From NCBI RefSeq assembly GCF_000002235.5, contig NW_022145599.1, positions 9,796,897-9,860,896 on the forward strand: a stretch of 64,000 nucleotides of DNA, written 5' to 3'. The DNA is from Strongylocentrotus purpuratus. Lineage: Eukaryota > Echinodermata > Echinoidea > Camarodonta > Strongylocentrotidae. Below, in pieces: positions 1 to 13,900 of this stretch (the first letter of the stretch is position 1; every line of letters starts with the position of its first letter). The translations under genes and the position numbers were made by a program. The notes beneath the pieces were generated by a model. It was not told where the DNA came from. It saw only the letters and a program-made list of their open reading frames with translations, and searched no databases.

Positions 1-144
1 TGGGGAATGCATGATCTCCATGATAATGTGATATGTAATGTGTCAGTTACTGGTTACTACTAATAAAGTGACTCTTTGCTTGTTCCTCTCACAGGATCTG
101 TATGTCTGTCATTGATCTCGAGATCTCGACCACCTCACAATACC

Positions 145-985
145 GAAAGTTACTTTCCCCTGATCTATGTATTTCAATGTTGAATTCATCAAGTTAATAA
201 ATGACAATGTAGTACCATGTTTCTTCCGAAATCCATATTGATTGTAATATAATGTATCATTTGTTTCTAAAAATGAACTAATCCGATATCTATCAATTTT
301 TCTAAAACTTTTCCTATAACAGGTTGAACGTATGAAATTGGTCTATAGTTACCTGGATGTACTCTTGGCCCTTTTTTTATGTAGGAAAGTAACGTTTGCA
401 ATTTTTATTTCATCTGGAACCTTGCCAGTTTCTTATGACAATTAATTTAAATATATATGCCCGTGGATGTGAAATTTGGGGAGCACTATCTTTCATCAAT
501 TGCTCTGGACTGTTATCGCGACGACATGCCTTTTTTGGTATCAAGTAGCAAAACTTGACTTCTAACTTCAACTGCAGTTATTGGTTTCGAATTCCAAAAA
601 TAAAGAAATTGCTCTATATATAGTCTGCCCCCCAAAACCACCATATGCCATATTTTCATTCGGCAATTCATTTGCTAAATTCGGTCCAATATTTACCCCG
701 AAAAAGTCATTAAATACATTATCAATATTAGATGCAGATATAATTTGCATATTTTCTCCATGAACCTACTTAATGAGTCTATCCACCTCATCACTTCTCG
801 GTGATATTTATTTTCCAACTTACGATTCATTGATAATAGCCCATGTTTTATATGTGTCGTGCATAAATTATTATTATGTAACAAATTGCAATAGTAAGTC
901 AATTTTCCCTTTTGGGGGAATATTTGTCAGTACATTTCCGTACTCTTTGTACTTATCAACAAGACCCTGACGATGATTTGAAATA
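145..985 (-). mobile_element. LINE reverse-transcriptase relic (copy 1)
   Basis: On the minus strand, broken frames read VLTNIPPKGK, FNDFFGVNIGPNLANELP, VPDEIKIANVTFLHKK and YYNQYGFRKKHGTTLSF, in the order of a non-LTR reverse transcriptase (linker to the first RT motifs, CR1/Jockey-like). Several stops and frame changes make it inactive. It ends abruptly near 145, in the sequence TFGIVRW, so it is truncated at both ends. Confidence 0.8.
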
Positions 986-1660
986 ATAACTTTTGAATAC
1001 ATCGTAGTTTTACATGAAAAGATGTTATGATCCCTCGAGAAATATCCATGTCATACAAAATTACTCGGTCTGTGCAAGTGGGCAAACAAAAAGAAAAGAA
1101 GGTCTACTCTTAAATATCCATTTTCACAGGCGCAATTGATTCTACGTCCATGTGCGCACGTGCGGGAGATCTGGGTATACCCACTTTTAAAGATGTAGAC
1201 CAGCCTAACATCGAATTTATTTGAGCACATGCAGAAAAACACGGATTAATAACTGAAATTAGAGAATATATTCATGAAAAGTGAAGTATACTAGCTCATT
1301 TATTTTTAGAGATCCCTGCAAAAAAATTCTTGGCCAACGGTTCTCTCAGTATTTTGTATGGATTCGTTTTTTTTTGTTTTTTTCTTCTTCAAATTACTTC
1401 ATCGAATTTTGATGAAGGTGTATAAATCCAAATTAAAATAATATATTTTAAAAAGTCCTGAAATAAATGAATTATCATTAAAACATATGAAAACAAAAAT
1501 AAACAAAACAAAAATTGTTTAGCTATATAAAAATACTGTACATAAAATATGATTCAACAAAAAGCAGTAACAAAAGTATGAATATCCATTTGGGTGATGA
1601 TCGATGTAGCTACGTACTGCAGACTACCTGAGCATAGTTATTTGTTTTATACACCCCGGG

Positions 1661-2548
1661 CCAGGGGCGGCGCACAGTGGGCCAGGGAGGAACCAAAGTG
1701 CGCCAAAACTTATTTTTGGTGATTTATGTTTTTCAATTTTTTTTTTGCCCAGTTGATTGGTAATACATTTAGGAATACCACAGAAAATGTTTAATTCCGG
1801 TATGCACAATAAGGGTATAAATTTACTCCTTCAAACAGCAAAATCCTACATATTCACAGCTTTAGTGCAAAAGTGACTTATTTTATAAATCTTTCAATTT
1901 AACATGAAGCTTTTAAGTTATTGATATGAAATTGCTCTCACATATTCCTGATAGTTCATTTCGTTGCATGATTAGGTTAAAATTAATAGAAACACAATCT
2001 TCATGATGTATTATAGGGTAATTCACTGAATTTTTTTTGGACTAATTATCCATGTTTTTTTATAAATCCAGAGGAAATGTTTAGATTTCCGCAGAGTTCT
2101 GCTTAAAATTTAATACCACCATTTTCTCTGATGCCTAAGCGTTAGGTGATACCAAATTTGGCTGCCCGATCTTGCCCGTTGTTATGTTAGAGCCGATTTC
2201 CCTTGCCACATTGCCCCGAAAAACGTGTTGTTTTTGGGGTCCGCGGCTGAATCATGAAGGATTTGCGGTACGTGGGGGCGCGTGACACTTGTTCTGACAC
2301 CGCGGACCAAAATAAACACATTTTTCGGGGCAATGTTGCAAGGAAAACGGCTCTAACATAATAACGGGCAGAATCGGGCAGCCAAATCTGGTATCAACTT
2401 AAAGCTTAGACATCAGAGAAAATGTTAGTAATCAAATTTAAGCGGAAATCCCTGGAAATCCAAACATTTCCTCTGGGTTTATACAAAATAAATCCCCAAA
2501 AATGAGTTTTGGCGCACTTTGGTTCCTCCCTGGCCCACTGTGCGGCGG
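1661..2548. mobile_element. Long inverted-repeat (foldback) DNA element, copy 1
   Basis: The outer ends are inverted copies: GGGCGGCGCACAGTGGGCC near 1664 and its complement near 2530-2546, with the adjoining sequence TTTTGGCGCACTTTGG and its complement. Inner arms about 2060-2245 and 2300-2475 pair around CAAATTTGGCTGCCCGATC / GGGCAGCCAAATCTGG and CCGCGG. The left arm holds about 320 extra bases. No coding frame is seen; it is a non-autonomous element. Confidence 0.7.
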
Positions 2549-3005
2549 AGCGTCATCCAAAAATTGGGGGGGGGGGGGGGGGTGCACCAACAAAATAGGG
2601 CACTTTCTGGAAAAGGGGGCACCTGCAATAAGAAACCTATAAGCGGAAATATACAACTTTTAGACATTGGAATATATTCCTACGTTGTGATTAAATTATG
2701 AGGGATTATTTCAACACTTTTTTCTCTCTTTACATAGTCCAAGATACTACTTCAGCATCATTCTTTGCAGTAGGGTGTGATGGTCTGAATATTTATTTGC
2801 GAGAAAGAGGTCGCATTGTGAACAATTACATCTTATTAAGAGGAAAAACAATAGTGGTGGGGCTTTTAGCACACTCTAATCATCAACGACTAAAATGAAC
2901 ATTTGATAAGAAAATTAATTATATAAACTCTAAATGCGGGGAAATAAAGACAAACTTGCTCTAATAGTCGCTTTATGGACGACAGCGTAGGCCTACTTCT
3001 TATAA

Positions 3006-3135
3006 GCTCTCTCTCTCTCTCTTCCCTCCTCCGATATCCCCATCCCATCTCTGTCGCTCTCGTTCTCTCTTTTTTCTTTTCTCTCCTCCCCTTATACCCC
3101 TCTCTCTATTCATCCCTCTCTCTCTCTCTCTCAGC
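3006..3135. repeat. CT-rich microsatellite tract
   Basis: Interrupted (CT)n and TCTCTC blocks. The counterpart in the other segmental copy is 51546..51672, with different repeat numbers. Confidence 0.85.
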
Positions 3136-3139
3136 ATAA

Positions 3140-6100
3140 CTATCTGTCCCTCATCGTTTCGCAAATACAGAAGACCGACCATAAGTGTACAATGTCACCA
3201 ACAGCACTTTATCATTTAGCAAACTTTTATTCATCAAAATTGGTTTCAAAACGACACTCAGCGTTGACCTATGACTGCAGGTTTGAAAGCAGTTAATTTC
3301 TACTTTGACATTATGTATGACACTTTTAGTTCAATATGAATGAAACATGTAAAACGACCGATAGAATTTAAATAGAGAACAACATAAGCTTAAAAAATAA
3401 AAACACAGTTTCTTTTTGAAAGAAAAAGAAAGACAAAATACCGTATGGTAGGCAATTAACATGTTTAAAGTCACTAAAGTTTTCTTTGATTTAAATTTGT
3501 AACATAACACTATATTTCTTTCATTATCAGAGTATCACTTATGAACTAAGACAAATTACAAAAATGACAGATCCTTGCCGTCACAAAATGTAGAATGTAC
3601 ACTGCCCTCATAATTAATTCATACATAATCATGTTATCATCACAAAAATGATCGTTCGTAATCATTTCTCTCGCACGTGATTACTAATCATATTTAATTG
3701 CAAGAAACTCTACAACACAACGTATCACCAATATACAAGCAGATGGTATCTCCGAAGTCGCTTACTAGCTGTAATACATAAACATGATACTCAAGAAAAC
3801 GTATGTGTGAAAAATTCCAGACTGGATAGCATTGTACGGAAGCCTCAAGGAACGTCATACATACTTGAGGCGAAGAACAAGCTCTATAGAAAACTATATA
3901 CAAAACTATTTATAACACAATATACAAAATCACTCTAAAAAATGTGAGGTTGCACAATTCTTGGATACAAACATCGAAATAGTATTACATGTATATATAC
4001 ATAACATTTTCTTTCCATTTTAATTTAACTCGAAATTAAACAAACAAAACTCGTAAAAAATTCGTCTTTTACATCACAAATTTCGACTAGGCTTATAGTC
4101 TCAATATTTCCATACTCGTTCAAAATATACATAAAAAATATCTGAATCCCAGAATAAGATTACAGTTATTTCACAATCTGTTTGTAGCTCATGTTGGCGA
4201 TATTTGACACATATTGTACGTGAAGCATTGGTGTCAGATGAATCAAATGAATATCATGTGAAATTCCAATTATTTACAAGTCTTGTAACATAATTATTAC
4301 AACAAACTGCAACGTTACCTTGTTACAAACTGTCACTCATAGTTTTGTTTTAAAACAACTACAACAGTTTCTGTTGGAATGATATAATTGTTTTCATCAT
4401 TGACATACTATATTTAATAAACATTTCTACAAGTAAAAAGCAAATGTCCGTGGTCGTTTTAAATATGAAACTTTGTTTTGTATGAAAATCTGGAAACATG
4501 TATGCAAGGGTAACAACTAGTGTATAAATGGAAAATTGAGAATTATAGTATATTCTCCAGGTAATTAGATTGATCAGTGTAGCGACAGTCAAGAAAACAA
4601 AGGAATCTTCAAAATATCACAAAGAATTCTGCATCATAATATATACATACTCATTAGTAGACGATACAGGTAAACATGTCAGTGTGACAACAATAACAAC
4701 AACAATTTAAAAATCTATACATAAAGGCATACAAAACTATACAAAGGGGGTTATACTTTGGAGAGGTTTGGCACAGATACTCTCAGTATTCTGTAAAAGC
4801 ATTTTCAGTAACTTTATATAGGCTATGTACAAAAGAATACTGTTAATTTCTTAAAGATAACACTCATCTTCTGTACTAACTTGAACTAGACCTTGAACTT
4901 TGAACTTTAAGATTTGATCCAACTCAACAACATGTTAAGCGACTTTCTTGAAAAATTTCTTGAAAAACGAAAGAAAAAACATTATCAAAATAACTGTACA
5001 ATATTTTATACACAATCGTGCAAATATCAAACCAACATTGTATTTTTATCATATTTTGCTTTTTCCTTTTTCTTTTACTTACTCATCTGCACATAAAGAA
5101 TATAAAAAACAATTATATACACAAATGCACATCATAATTAATATAAACATACACATACTGACAATGAAGAAAACACACACCCTATAATAGCTCACAGGAG
5201 TGGTACGCTCTGTATACAAATAAAAACTGCAATAATATATTGTCAGTAAAACCATCAAGAGAGTCAATCAAGATTTTCCAAATTCGTGAAATGCATCATT
5301 TGAGATAAAATGGAATATGCCAATCTTCATGAACGACACATAATTCTCGGTCATCAATTTGAGCGCAAATTCAAGGGTAAAAACCCCGCTCTTTTCATAT
5401 TTCAAAGTGTGAAGGAAAATATACCAAGTGGTGTCCGAAATATTGTGTGAACGAAATTCAGTGAAATTCAATAACATTACATTAAAGTTCCCTGTGCAAA
5501 ACTATATACAGTGTATGTTATATTTGCGCAATATGATTTTTTGTTGTTGGAAGTACAGTGCATCTTCATTGATTATGTTCTGTGTTAATACACGTGACAG
5601 AAATCTTCGTAATTTATCCTTTTTCTGTAATATCACCAAATGTTTTGTACATACTAACTGAGCTAAAGACACATAATATACAAGCGATTTATTCCTCTCA
5701 GTACTAAGCTGCAGTCTATAAGTATAGATGTCTGCGAAAAATACATTATAAAAACATTCACTCTTTTCATTCAGTAGTTGACTGATTTATTCACTTTTCT
5801 TCGTGCAATCCAAATACTGTAAATACTTCAAGTTAAAAAAAAAGGTGTCAGCAAACAATGTTGTTTCTGCAGTTGATATTACACTTATGTACAAACGTGC
5901 GATATAATATATATATATATATATGAATTCACCTTCTAAAATGCATCATTATCAACGCGTCCATGAAATGTCTTTTATTTTGAAGCAAAAAACAACAATA
6001 ACAACATCCCTAAGTCTTGAAAATATTATTCAATATTATTTCAATGAGTTAAAGTCAAACATGAAGTTCATGTATTAAACAGATATAATTCAGGAGAATA

Positions 6101-7800
6101 GAGTACATCCATTTATCTTGTTTAAACTCATCCAGATTACTAACATGACCTGGTAAGTTCCGAAGTGCGAATTGCCATGATAAAACTTTCGCATGAGTGA
6201 AGGGAAACAAACGACCCTTTTTTCGCAATTCAGCTCAAATTCTTACAATATAACGGGTCTATATTACAGGTAGACTATTTACAGTTAATATTTTTGTCAA
6301 TGTTGTTATGTTGAAATAGTTCAACATGATAATAATGCAAAATTCTTCTATATAAAGATGCACAATTTGCTCTCTGTACATGACAGAATCTGTGTCAACA
6401 AAGAATGATATATCAATAATATTACATTAGTGACAGTATTTACATATGTACAAAATAGTATGTAATATTTGTATGATATGAAATCTGGAAGATACTACAT
6501 TTAAATCAATACATTGTTTTGTGGCGCCAATGGCTTCATTGTATTCGGTTGATAGAATGTTTTGACGCAATCAGAACAGATATATAATATTCCAGAGTCT
6601 TGCAGACTATTGAATATGTACAAAAGTAGAACATTATTTATATTCATAAAATCCTCCATCATATGACACTTGAATAAAAAATTCATTCATCATTACAACA
6701 TTATAATATATCAATGCAACTTATGTATGTGAATAAGTCAGTGAGAATACAGTACATCAATTATGGTCTTCCTAACTACCATATATTAGTATGTTCTTTA
6801 GTTGCTTTTAACATCATAAAACATATATTCACAAAGATTACGATGTATACAAATATCTGTAAATTATAACACTTCTTCTACAGTAGTGCAAAAACAAAGA
6901 AAATTTATATCACAGAAAGGGTGTGCACTTAATAACAATCTTGGCAAAATATATTACTGCACATCTATCAGTTTAATGATGACTAATTGAGTTTAAAAAA
7001 TTGTTTAATGCTGCAAATACAGTTAAATACATCTACACTGAATAGCTATTATTTAATGTATTCATTGTATCACAATTCAAAGCAAGAAATACCAAAAATT
7101 CCCATTACAACAGTAAAAGATGGACATTGAAAATGAATAACTATCATTGAATTTACTGAGTGCGGGCCTAATAAATACGGTGGTACTGATTTACGCATAA
7201 ACTCAATAATATATGGTACATATCAGTATATCTGACAAAAGGGAAATAGTAGTATCACCGAGCAGTTTATTTGAGATCCGCATAGACTTAGTGATCTCAT
7301 ATTTCAAACATTCTTTACTTTCTTATTATTGGTCCTATATATTTCAAACTTTAAATCAAATGTCAATGCACATGATTAAAAGTACTTCGTTCGAATGATA
7401 CATAAGTTAAAGAAATATGATATCGACCAGTGTGAGAGGGAGAAAAGGGCCTGATGGCATCAGTAGTCAATTCATAAATCTACCGAATTTAATATTATTC
7501 GATTGGTTTTTAGTCAAAAGTGATATTAATAAGCACCACATGAATAGATTCTGCGCATGTGCAGATAGAGATCAGACGAATATTGAATACGTGCTTATGA
7601 AATTTATGTCATCATTATTAATGTATGCACCGACAGTTCTAAGGAACACAGGTGGAAGCATTCTTCTCAAGAGGGCGAACAAATATACATCCATGACTTT
7701 GGCAGTGATAATTCTAAAGTGCACAGAGTGGGAGAGCCCCATGTGTAAAAGATCTGTGGATATTGGGGGTCGGGTGTATCATGGGCTAACTACAAACTGG
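3140..7800. other. AT-rich gene-free flank downstream of gene A
   Basis: No frame here resembles a protein. The stretch is AT-rich and present in both segmental copies, closely similar up to about 4 kb and looser from there on (indels, 6-10% changes). It holds a short (AT)n near 5910. It might contain long 3' untranslated sequence of the sacsin-like gene, but I see no direct sign of that. Confidence 0.5.
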
Positions 7801-7806
7801 TTTATT
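7801..7806 (-). promoter_or_regulatory. Candidate polyadenylation signal of gene A
   Basis: AATAAA on the minus strand, about 180 bases past the stop codon, is kept in the same context in the second copy (57184..57189). A second AATAAA lies near 7267. Confidence 0.45.
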
Positions 7807-7984
7807 TAGCGCGATTACAAATACTGTTACCGCTTTCATAAGTACAAATCTTCTCGCAAGAGTCTCTAGAAGAATATGGTCACTCACGTCTTGCTTCGAT
7901 TCCACAATGCAGGTACGTCGTTTATGTGAAAGCAGTGAAAACGAAAATGATAGTTGTGTATACCTAGATACGTATCCTTCGAAC

Positions 7985-10900
7985 CTAGCGTTCCAATGAT
8001 GTTTGAACCACTGCAAGAATTTTACGGGCGAGCTGGATCATTTCCTCACCTTTGGATTGGTCGCTAAAGGCCTCGTGAGGAATCTGTGAGGAGGCGCACC
8101 TATCCGGGTACCGAGCCCGTTGATCTTCCACGAGAGAACTGAGCTGGCATACGTCCTGGAGAAATTCTGATGATTTTAAGTGTTCACTCACTTCACGGGC
8201 TAGACTAGTAATATAATGGGTAAAATCGTATAATCCTCTGATGGCAAGTTGAGCAGCTTTGAGGGCCTTTTCTACACTCTGGTGGCACTTGTATGCCACC
8301 CACTCTAGTGAAGGCTCATCGTGTGGGTTAAGATCGTGTTGGGCAGCACGGAGATCTTCTTGTCCCTGGCGAAGCCAACGGCGTGCATTGCGGATATCTG
8401 GTGATCTCGAAGCCTCAGTGAAAAAGCTCTTCCAGTAACCTGATCCAGAACCTCCTCTACCCCTTCCTCCTCCAAAACCAGAACCAGCTCCTGCCCAAAA
8501 TCCTGATGCAAATCCTCCGAAGTGAGTATACCGTCGTCGGTCTTCCCTTGCTCTCTGGTCAGCTGACTTGAAAAGGTCGTCATACGATGAACTTGTTTTT
8601 GAAAGACCCTTTTCTAGTCTTTGAAGTTCACTCTGGAGATGTTTGAATGCTTCGTCAAACAGTTCCTTCGGACCTTCTGGATGCTTGTCTGGATGCCATT
8701 TTAGCATCAATCGGCGGAGAGCCTTCCTTTTCTGCTCCTCTGGAAGCTGCCAGATCTCCTCCAATTCTACAGTCACCTGTTGCTTTGCTTCTTCAATATC
8801 AGTCGGAAGAGATGATTCCCGATGACCAGAAAAAAAAGGTCCAGCATCATCTGAGTTTACTTTGTCAGATGGAACGAGCTCCATACCTGATGTGGACCTC
8901 GGGATGTCAATCTTGTGCATGTCCACCACATTGGCTTCTATGGGGCTGTCCTTTCCAATGTCGATGAGATAAACTGACTTGAGTGACTCTTGGCGTATCC
9001 TTTTGACCACTACTGCGTACATGTAGTATTCACCGTCTTCATCCGTTTGTGCGTACCCTACATAATCGCCTGTGCTGAAAGACGTCCAGGGGTTCTGTTC
9101 TATGAGGTGGTAGAGTTGTTCTGGAATAGTACTTCCAGGATTAGGCAACTTGAAACTTGTGTCATCTTCCATTATTTCTACAGCAATGCCGAACATCGCC
9201 AGTGCTTCCGGGATAGTACTTGGAGATTCTTGAGATAGCAGGATAGACATTTGATTTCTATCCTCAAACACATTTCCAAGGACTTGGTTGACATGGATTG
9301 CAACACTTACTAGTGTTACCATCATATTTCTTACTTCACTATGTTGTACAAACAGCTCATAATCACTGTTGATGAAGGAAGGTACTTTGGTTTCACTACC
9401 TCCTATGTCTTGGCCATTGATTTGCAGAATCGAATGTAACTGCTGGAAACATGTAATCTTCAGTCTAGTAAGGCGATCTTTAAACTGTTTCCTGGTCTCC
9501 TCGTCCACTTTTCGACTGTTGTGCCTCATGATGGAGCAAACCGCCATAAGAAACTCCTTAGACTGCAGGATTTGAAGTCTTCTTCCAAACTCACATGGTT
9601 CGTTTCCAGACAAGAAACACTTTTGCGAATCGTTACCAGTCTTGCTCAACATTTCCTTCACTTCTGCACTTACTGCTTTCGGTTTCATCCTTTCAGGAAG
9701 CCTGGCGATAGCTTCTCGCGCGATTCGTTCGTGACTTGGAAAGATCTTGACGAGTGGGAGATTAGATCTACGAAGTCGGTTTGTATAGTGTTCGACATCA
9801 TTCATTAGAAGGCGATCTGATCGTTCCAAGCTTTGCTGACATGAAGGTAGATACAGGGAGTGTCCGGGAACAAATGCATCAGCTATCTGTGAAGAATCTG
9901 TCTTCATTAACTCTTCATAAAGGCCACACGTGGCCCTGTCTATTATGTTTACTACATTTGGGTTTGACCGTGCACTCTGTCCCCTTTCGTAGAGGCTTTC
10001 AAGAACAAAAGCATATTGGCGTATGGAAGGTTTCACCGTTCCACCAAGAATTTGAAATACCTTGAAGAAAGGAACCCACTTGTCTGGCAGCTGGTAGATA
10101 AAAGGCTCTAGATTTCCTTCCATCGTACGTGATATCTGTTCTGCTTTGATTAAGCGATGCTCATCCTCGAGCTCCAAAAAGACGATAGGTACGTTTCGCA
10201 ACTCATCTCTGATGATGCAGCAACTTTCACAGGGGTGTTCCTGGGAGCAGCTTTGTCCTGCGCACTTGGAGGAAACGAATGTCAATATTTCCTGTAGTAC
10301 ACTAGCTAGATCTTCAGGCAAAGATATCTTCTTGTCGTTCTTCTGTTGGAGTCTGTTACATATTTTCCGTAAATGCTGGATAACGCTCATAAGTTCAGGG
10401 TTCTGTGCAACGCCTATTTTCTCATCGAACGTTTCTTTACAAGAGTTACATTTCCCCAAGGCCGCATATTTTGGCAGGATGCTGTTGATGGACCATATCA
10501 GTTGTGTGTGTTTGAAACAACTTGATCCAGAATACCTCATGAGAGTTCCTTTCTTCATGAAGGGTGGGTGGATAGATTTCATCTCTGTGCTGATCCCGTC
10601 ACTCACAAGAAAGTCAACCATACCGACTCGCTGTAGGAAAGAAGAGTCTTTGTGAAGATCACATGTCTTTCTCAATTCCGACACAAGAGCATTGGACTTC
10701 TTTTTCATCTCCTTAAGGTCAGAGTGTGATAACTGCAACTGCTGGGCAAAGGAGAGGAATAAGTCTCTGGTAATAACCACTTGTAACCCTATTTCTCGAA
10801 GGAATGCAAGGCCTAAAGAATCTACGACGCGCTCTGGTGGAAACTGGACCTTGTTCAACATTAGAAAAAATATATCGACTGTTGGGTCATAGAAGTCCTC

Positions 10901-13900
10901 GGCCATCAGCAATTCCCCATTTGCACTGGTTATGAAACGCAGGTTGCTTAGTCCTAATCTCGAAATAGCTTCCTCCCTAGTTCCCATGAAGGACCTCTTT
11001 GGGTAATGAGAGGGTAACATTTGTAGTAATTCTTTGATCCGCACAAGATGTTCAAGACGACTGTCCTCGCTGAGTTGGTCAAAGACCGGCAGAATGTACT
11101 TTACATACACATCAATCTCTGTTGTATCAGACAATTCTAGCTTCTTGTATAGAGATGCAAGCGATACGTTGTACTGTAGAAATATAGCGCTTGTGGTACT
11201 AACCCATTTATCTTGTTCTTCTTTCGGAATCTCACTTGGGAGGACAAGAACTGTGTCAAAACCTTTGATACTGACAAAGTCACCTGCAATCGACATGAAG
11301 CAAGGTAGGCTCTTCAACCTCTTGAGATCAGCTGGGCTTCCACAGTTACTGAAGAATCTCAGGATTTCTTCATGTTGATCAGCTTTGAGGTTTCTGAATC
11401 TCTTGACGTCTCTATCAACCCAGTACATCAAAGCATCTAAAACCCTCGTGATATCGCCCTTGTGTGTGACGAGATGATGTATTAACCTATAATTTTCTTC
11501 GCGAAGAATGGATTTTTTGACCTTGTAGACGTTCAGTGATTTAAGTGCTGAGTAGATTGGCCAATAATCCGACTCGGTTGGTTGGACTATTATCGTAGAG
11601 GATAAACTGATAGGTGCCACAAGCTTAATTTCCCGAAAATACTGAGTTTTTGTTTCAGTGACAGGTAATATCGCCCAACGGCCAAGTTCAGCTCTGATAT
11701 CGTGAGCAACATCAGTCAACTTGTTCGTCTCTGTGCAGAAGGATTCAAGAAGACTCCACAAACGTTCAAACCATTCAGATGAAAGGTTGTTCTGGAGCGT
11801 TATTATTTCACCTGTAGCAGACTCGAGATAAGGGTGGCAATCATCAAGAAGCGCAGATACTGCCCTCACATCAAGCTTACAAAAGACATCGGCATTTCGT
11901 GGTAGAGTGTCTAGAAAGTCGATTTGTAGAAACCTATGACTCTGAGGCTTGAAAAGATCGCAGAATTCTGATGCAAAGACTCGCTCATCACGTGATAACC
12001 TCCGCAAATTCCCATCCTGAGTGAAGAGCAATGGTAGTCCGTGGAGACTGTCTTTGAAGTTAGATTGTGTTCCCTTCTTGCAGTAACCTATAAGTCCCTT
12101 CAGTCTCTTCTCGTCATGGATCCTTGATTTTGAAATTTGCATTGGTAATTGCCTCTGAAGGGGGTTGTCTCCGCCAAGGAACGACACCACATTTGAAGGT
12201 AAAACTTCAAGAACTTCGTAGTTTCCTAATTCATGGTTCATGGCTTCCTGATTGAGATGTTTGCATGCATTGCGGAGACGGTGCATTACCCATGTCGGAG
12301 ACTCTAGTAATGGAAATGTGATTTCGATCAATGTCTCCTTCAGCTTTTTCACATTTTCTTGATTCTCAGCTTTCAAGTAGCTAGGTAATGTGTAGTTGTC
12401 GCTCATGTGGTTTGGCAGTGTGTTGAAATATCCCAAATTTGATTCGTCTGGAGACTGCATGGGCACGACAGGGGTCTTCCATGTTAGGAAAAAGTCGCTG
12501 TTGTCATCATCTTTTCTGTATAGAGAAGGAAATAGCATCAGGGCTTTCGAGGCAACAATTTCGTAGACCGTGGCTTCAAGCGCTTTCCAGTACGGCCCTT
12601 TGTCGCTAGGGTTAGGAAAGAAGGTGTGGTATTTCTGAAGGAGTTTCAAAGTGTGAGCTTTCTGTTCACATGACATTGATCCTGACCATGCATATTTCCT
12701 GACAAAGAATTCCTGTATCCACAACAGTAACTTCACATAAGCCGGTGCAATAACTTTCTGGATGAGGTGCAAGTTCCACTTTGTTTGTTCATCTGTTTTG
12801 CTACCTTCCCACAAGTGTCTTCTACTCTCATGGTCTAAGGCGAAGTATCCGTGTACGTGAACTGGAAGTCCCGTTGCAATGGGAAGGGGTAAGAAGCAGA
12901 AAGCCGTTCCTTTGAGTTCCCCTCTTTTATCTGTCAGACGGGCAGCAACAGCCCCCACTGGAAGTAGTTTATATTTTCGCATTATGTTTTCTTCAGCCGT
13001 GTCTGCACTTCCTACTTGCTGACATATCACCCAATCCTCATCTCTTCCTTTTCCTTTCAATCTCATCTGGTATATGACTTCTGCTGGTTCTGGTTGCCAG
13101 GTACTGTCATCCTTGGCTGCTCTGCTGATATCTTGAACTTTGTGCAAGAAATCCATTTTCTTTTTACCTTCCACTTCGGTTATCTCTGCAGTGATAGTAC
13201 GAGTAGAGCCAATAGCTCCTGACCTTGTTAGCTCTGATATGCTGATTGTAGTGATGTTTTTCAGAAACAAAAGACTCTCGAATGCAGCATTCTCAAAGTC
13301 TAGTAGTAGCTCCCGAATCTTTTCGGCTCGCCATACGTTTTTGCTTAGTTTTGAAGCTTCTTCCCGCAATGGAAAACGAAAAACAGTAAAGTCTTCTTCC
13401 CCATCTGCAAGTATGTCTTCCAAGTAGCATTGAAAGGTATCTGGATACGAAGAACGCACACTGCCATTAACCCTTATCTGACGGCCCGGCTTAGTCGATG
13501 TTGCTCCCGGAATATACTTCTGCAGAGGGTCAAACATGCATAATCGTTCACCTTTGGAGATGAAACTTGGGCAATCCGTAAGTTGATACACCGCATTGAA
13601 ACCGACCCCATAACGGCCTATCTTTTCCATATGATCAGCTTTGCTACCTTCTCCAAGATTCTGTATCCCACGAATATCTTCATCTGTAAAAGACTTGTTG
13701 TTGAAGACACAAAGAGCTGGACCCTGCAAAGCTTTCATGCCATCTCCTAGAAGTTTCTTTCCATTATGTGAGCGAGGATCGTAGACAAAGTGGATTTGAG
13801 TTGCTCCAGCATCGTCTGCATTTTGAAGCAGTTCTTTCAGAATTGTTTCATCAGACGGGTATGATTCAAGAATCCGCTTGATTCGGGTTGTAAGTTTCTC

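Noticed and set aside
7417-7809. A 130-codon plus-strand frame just past gene A
   Set aside because: It lies antisense in the gene A 3' region, resembles nothing known to me, and is broken in the matching segmental copy.
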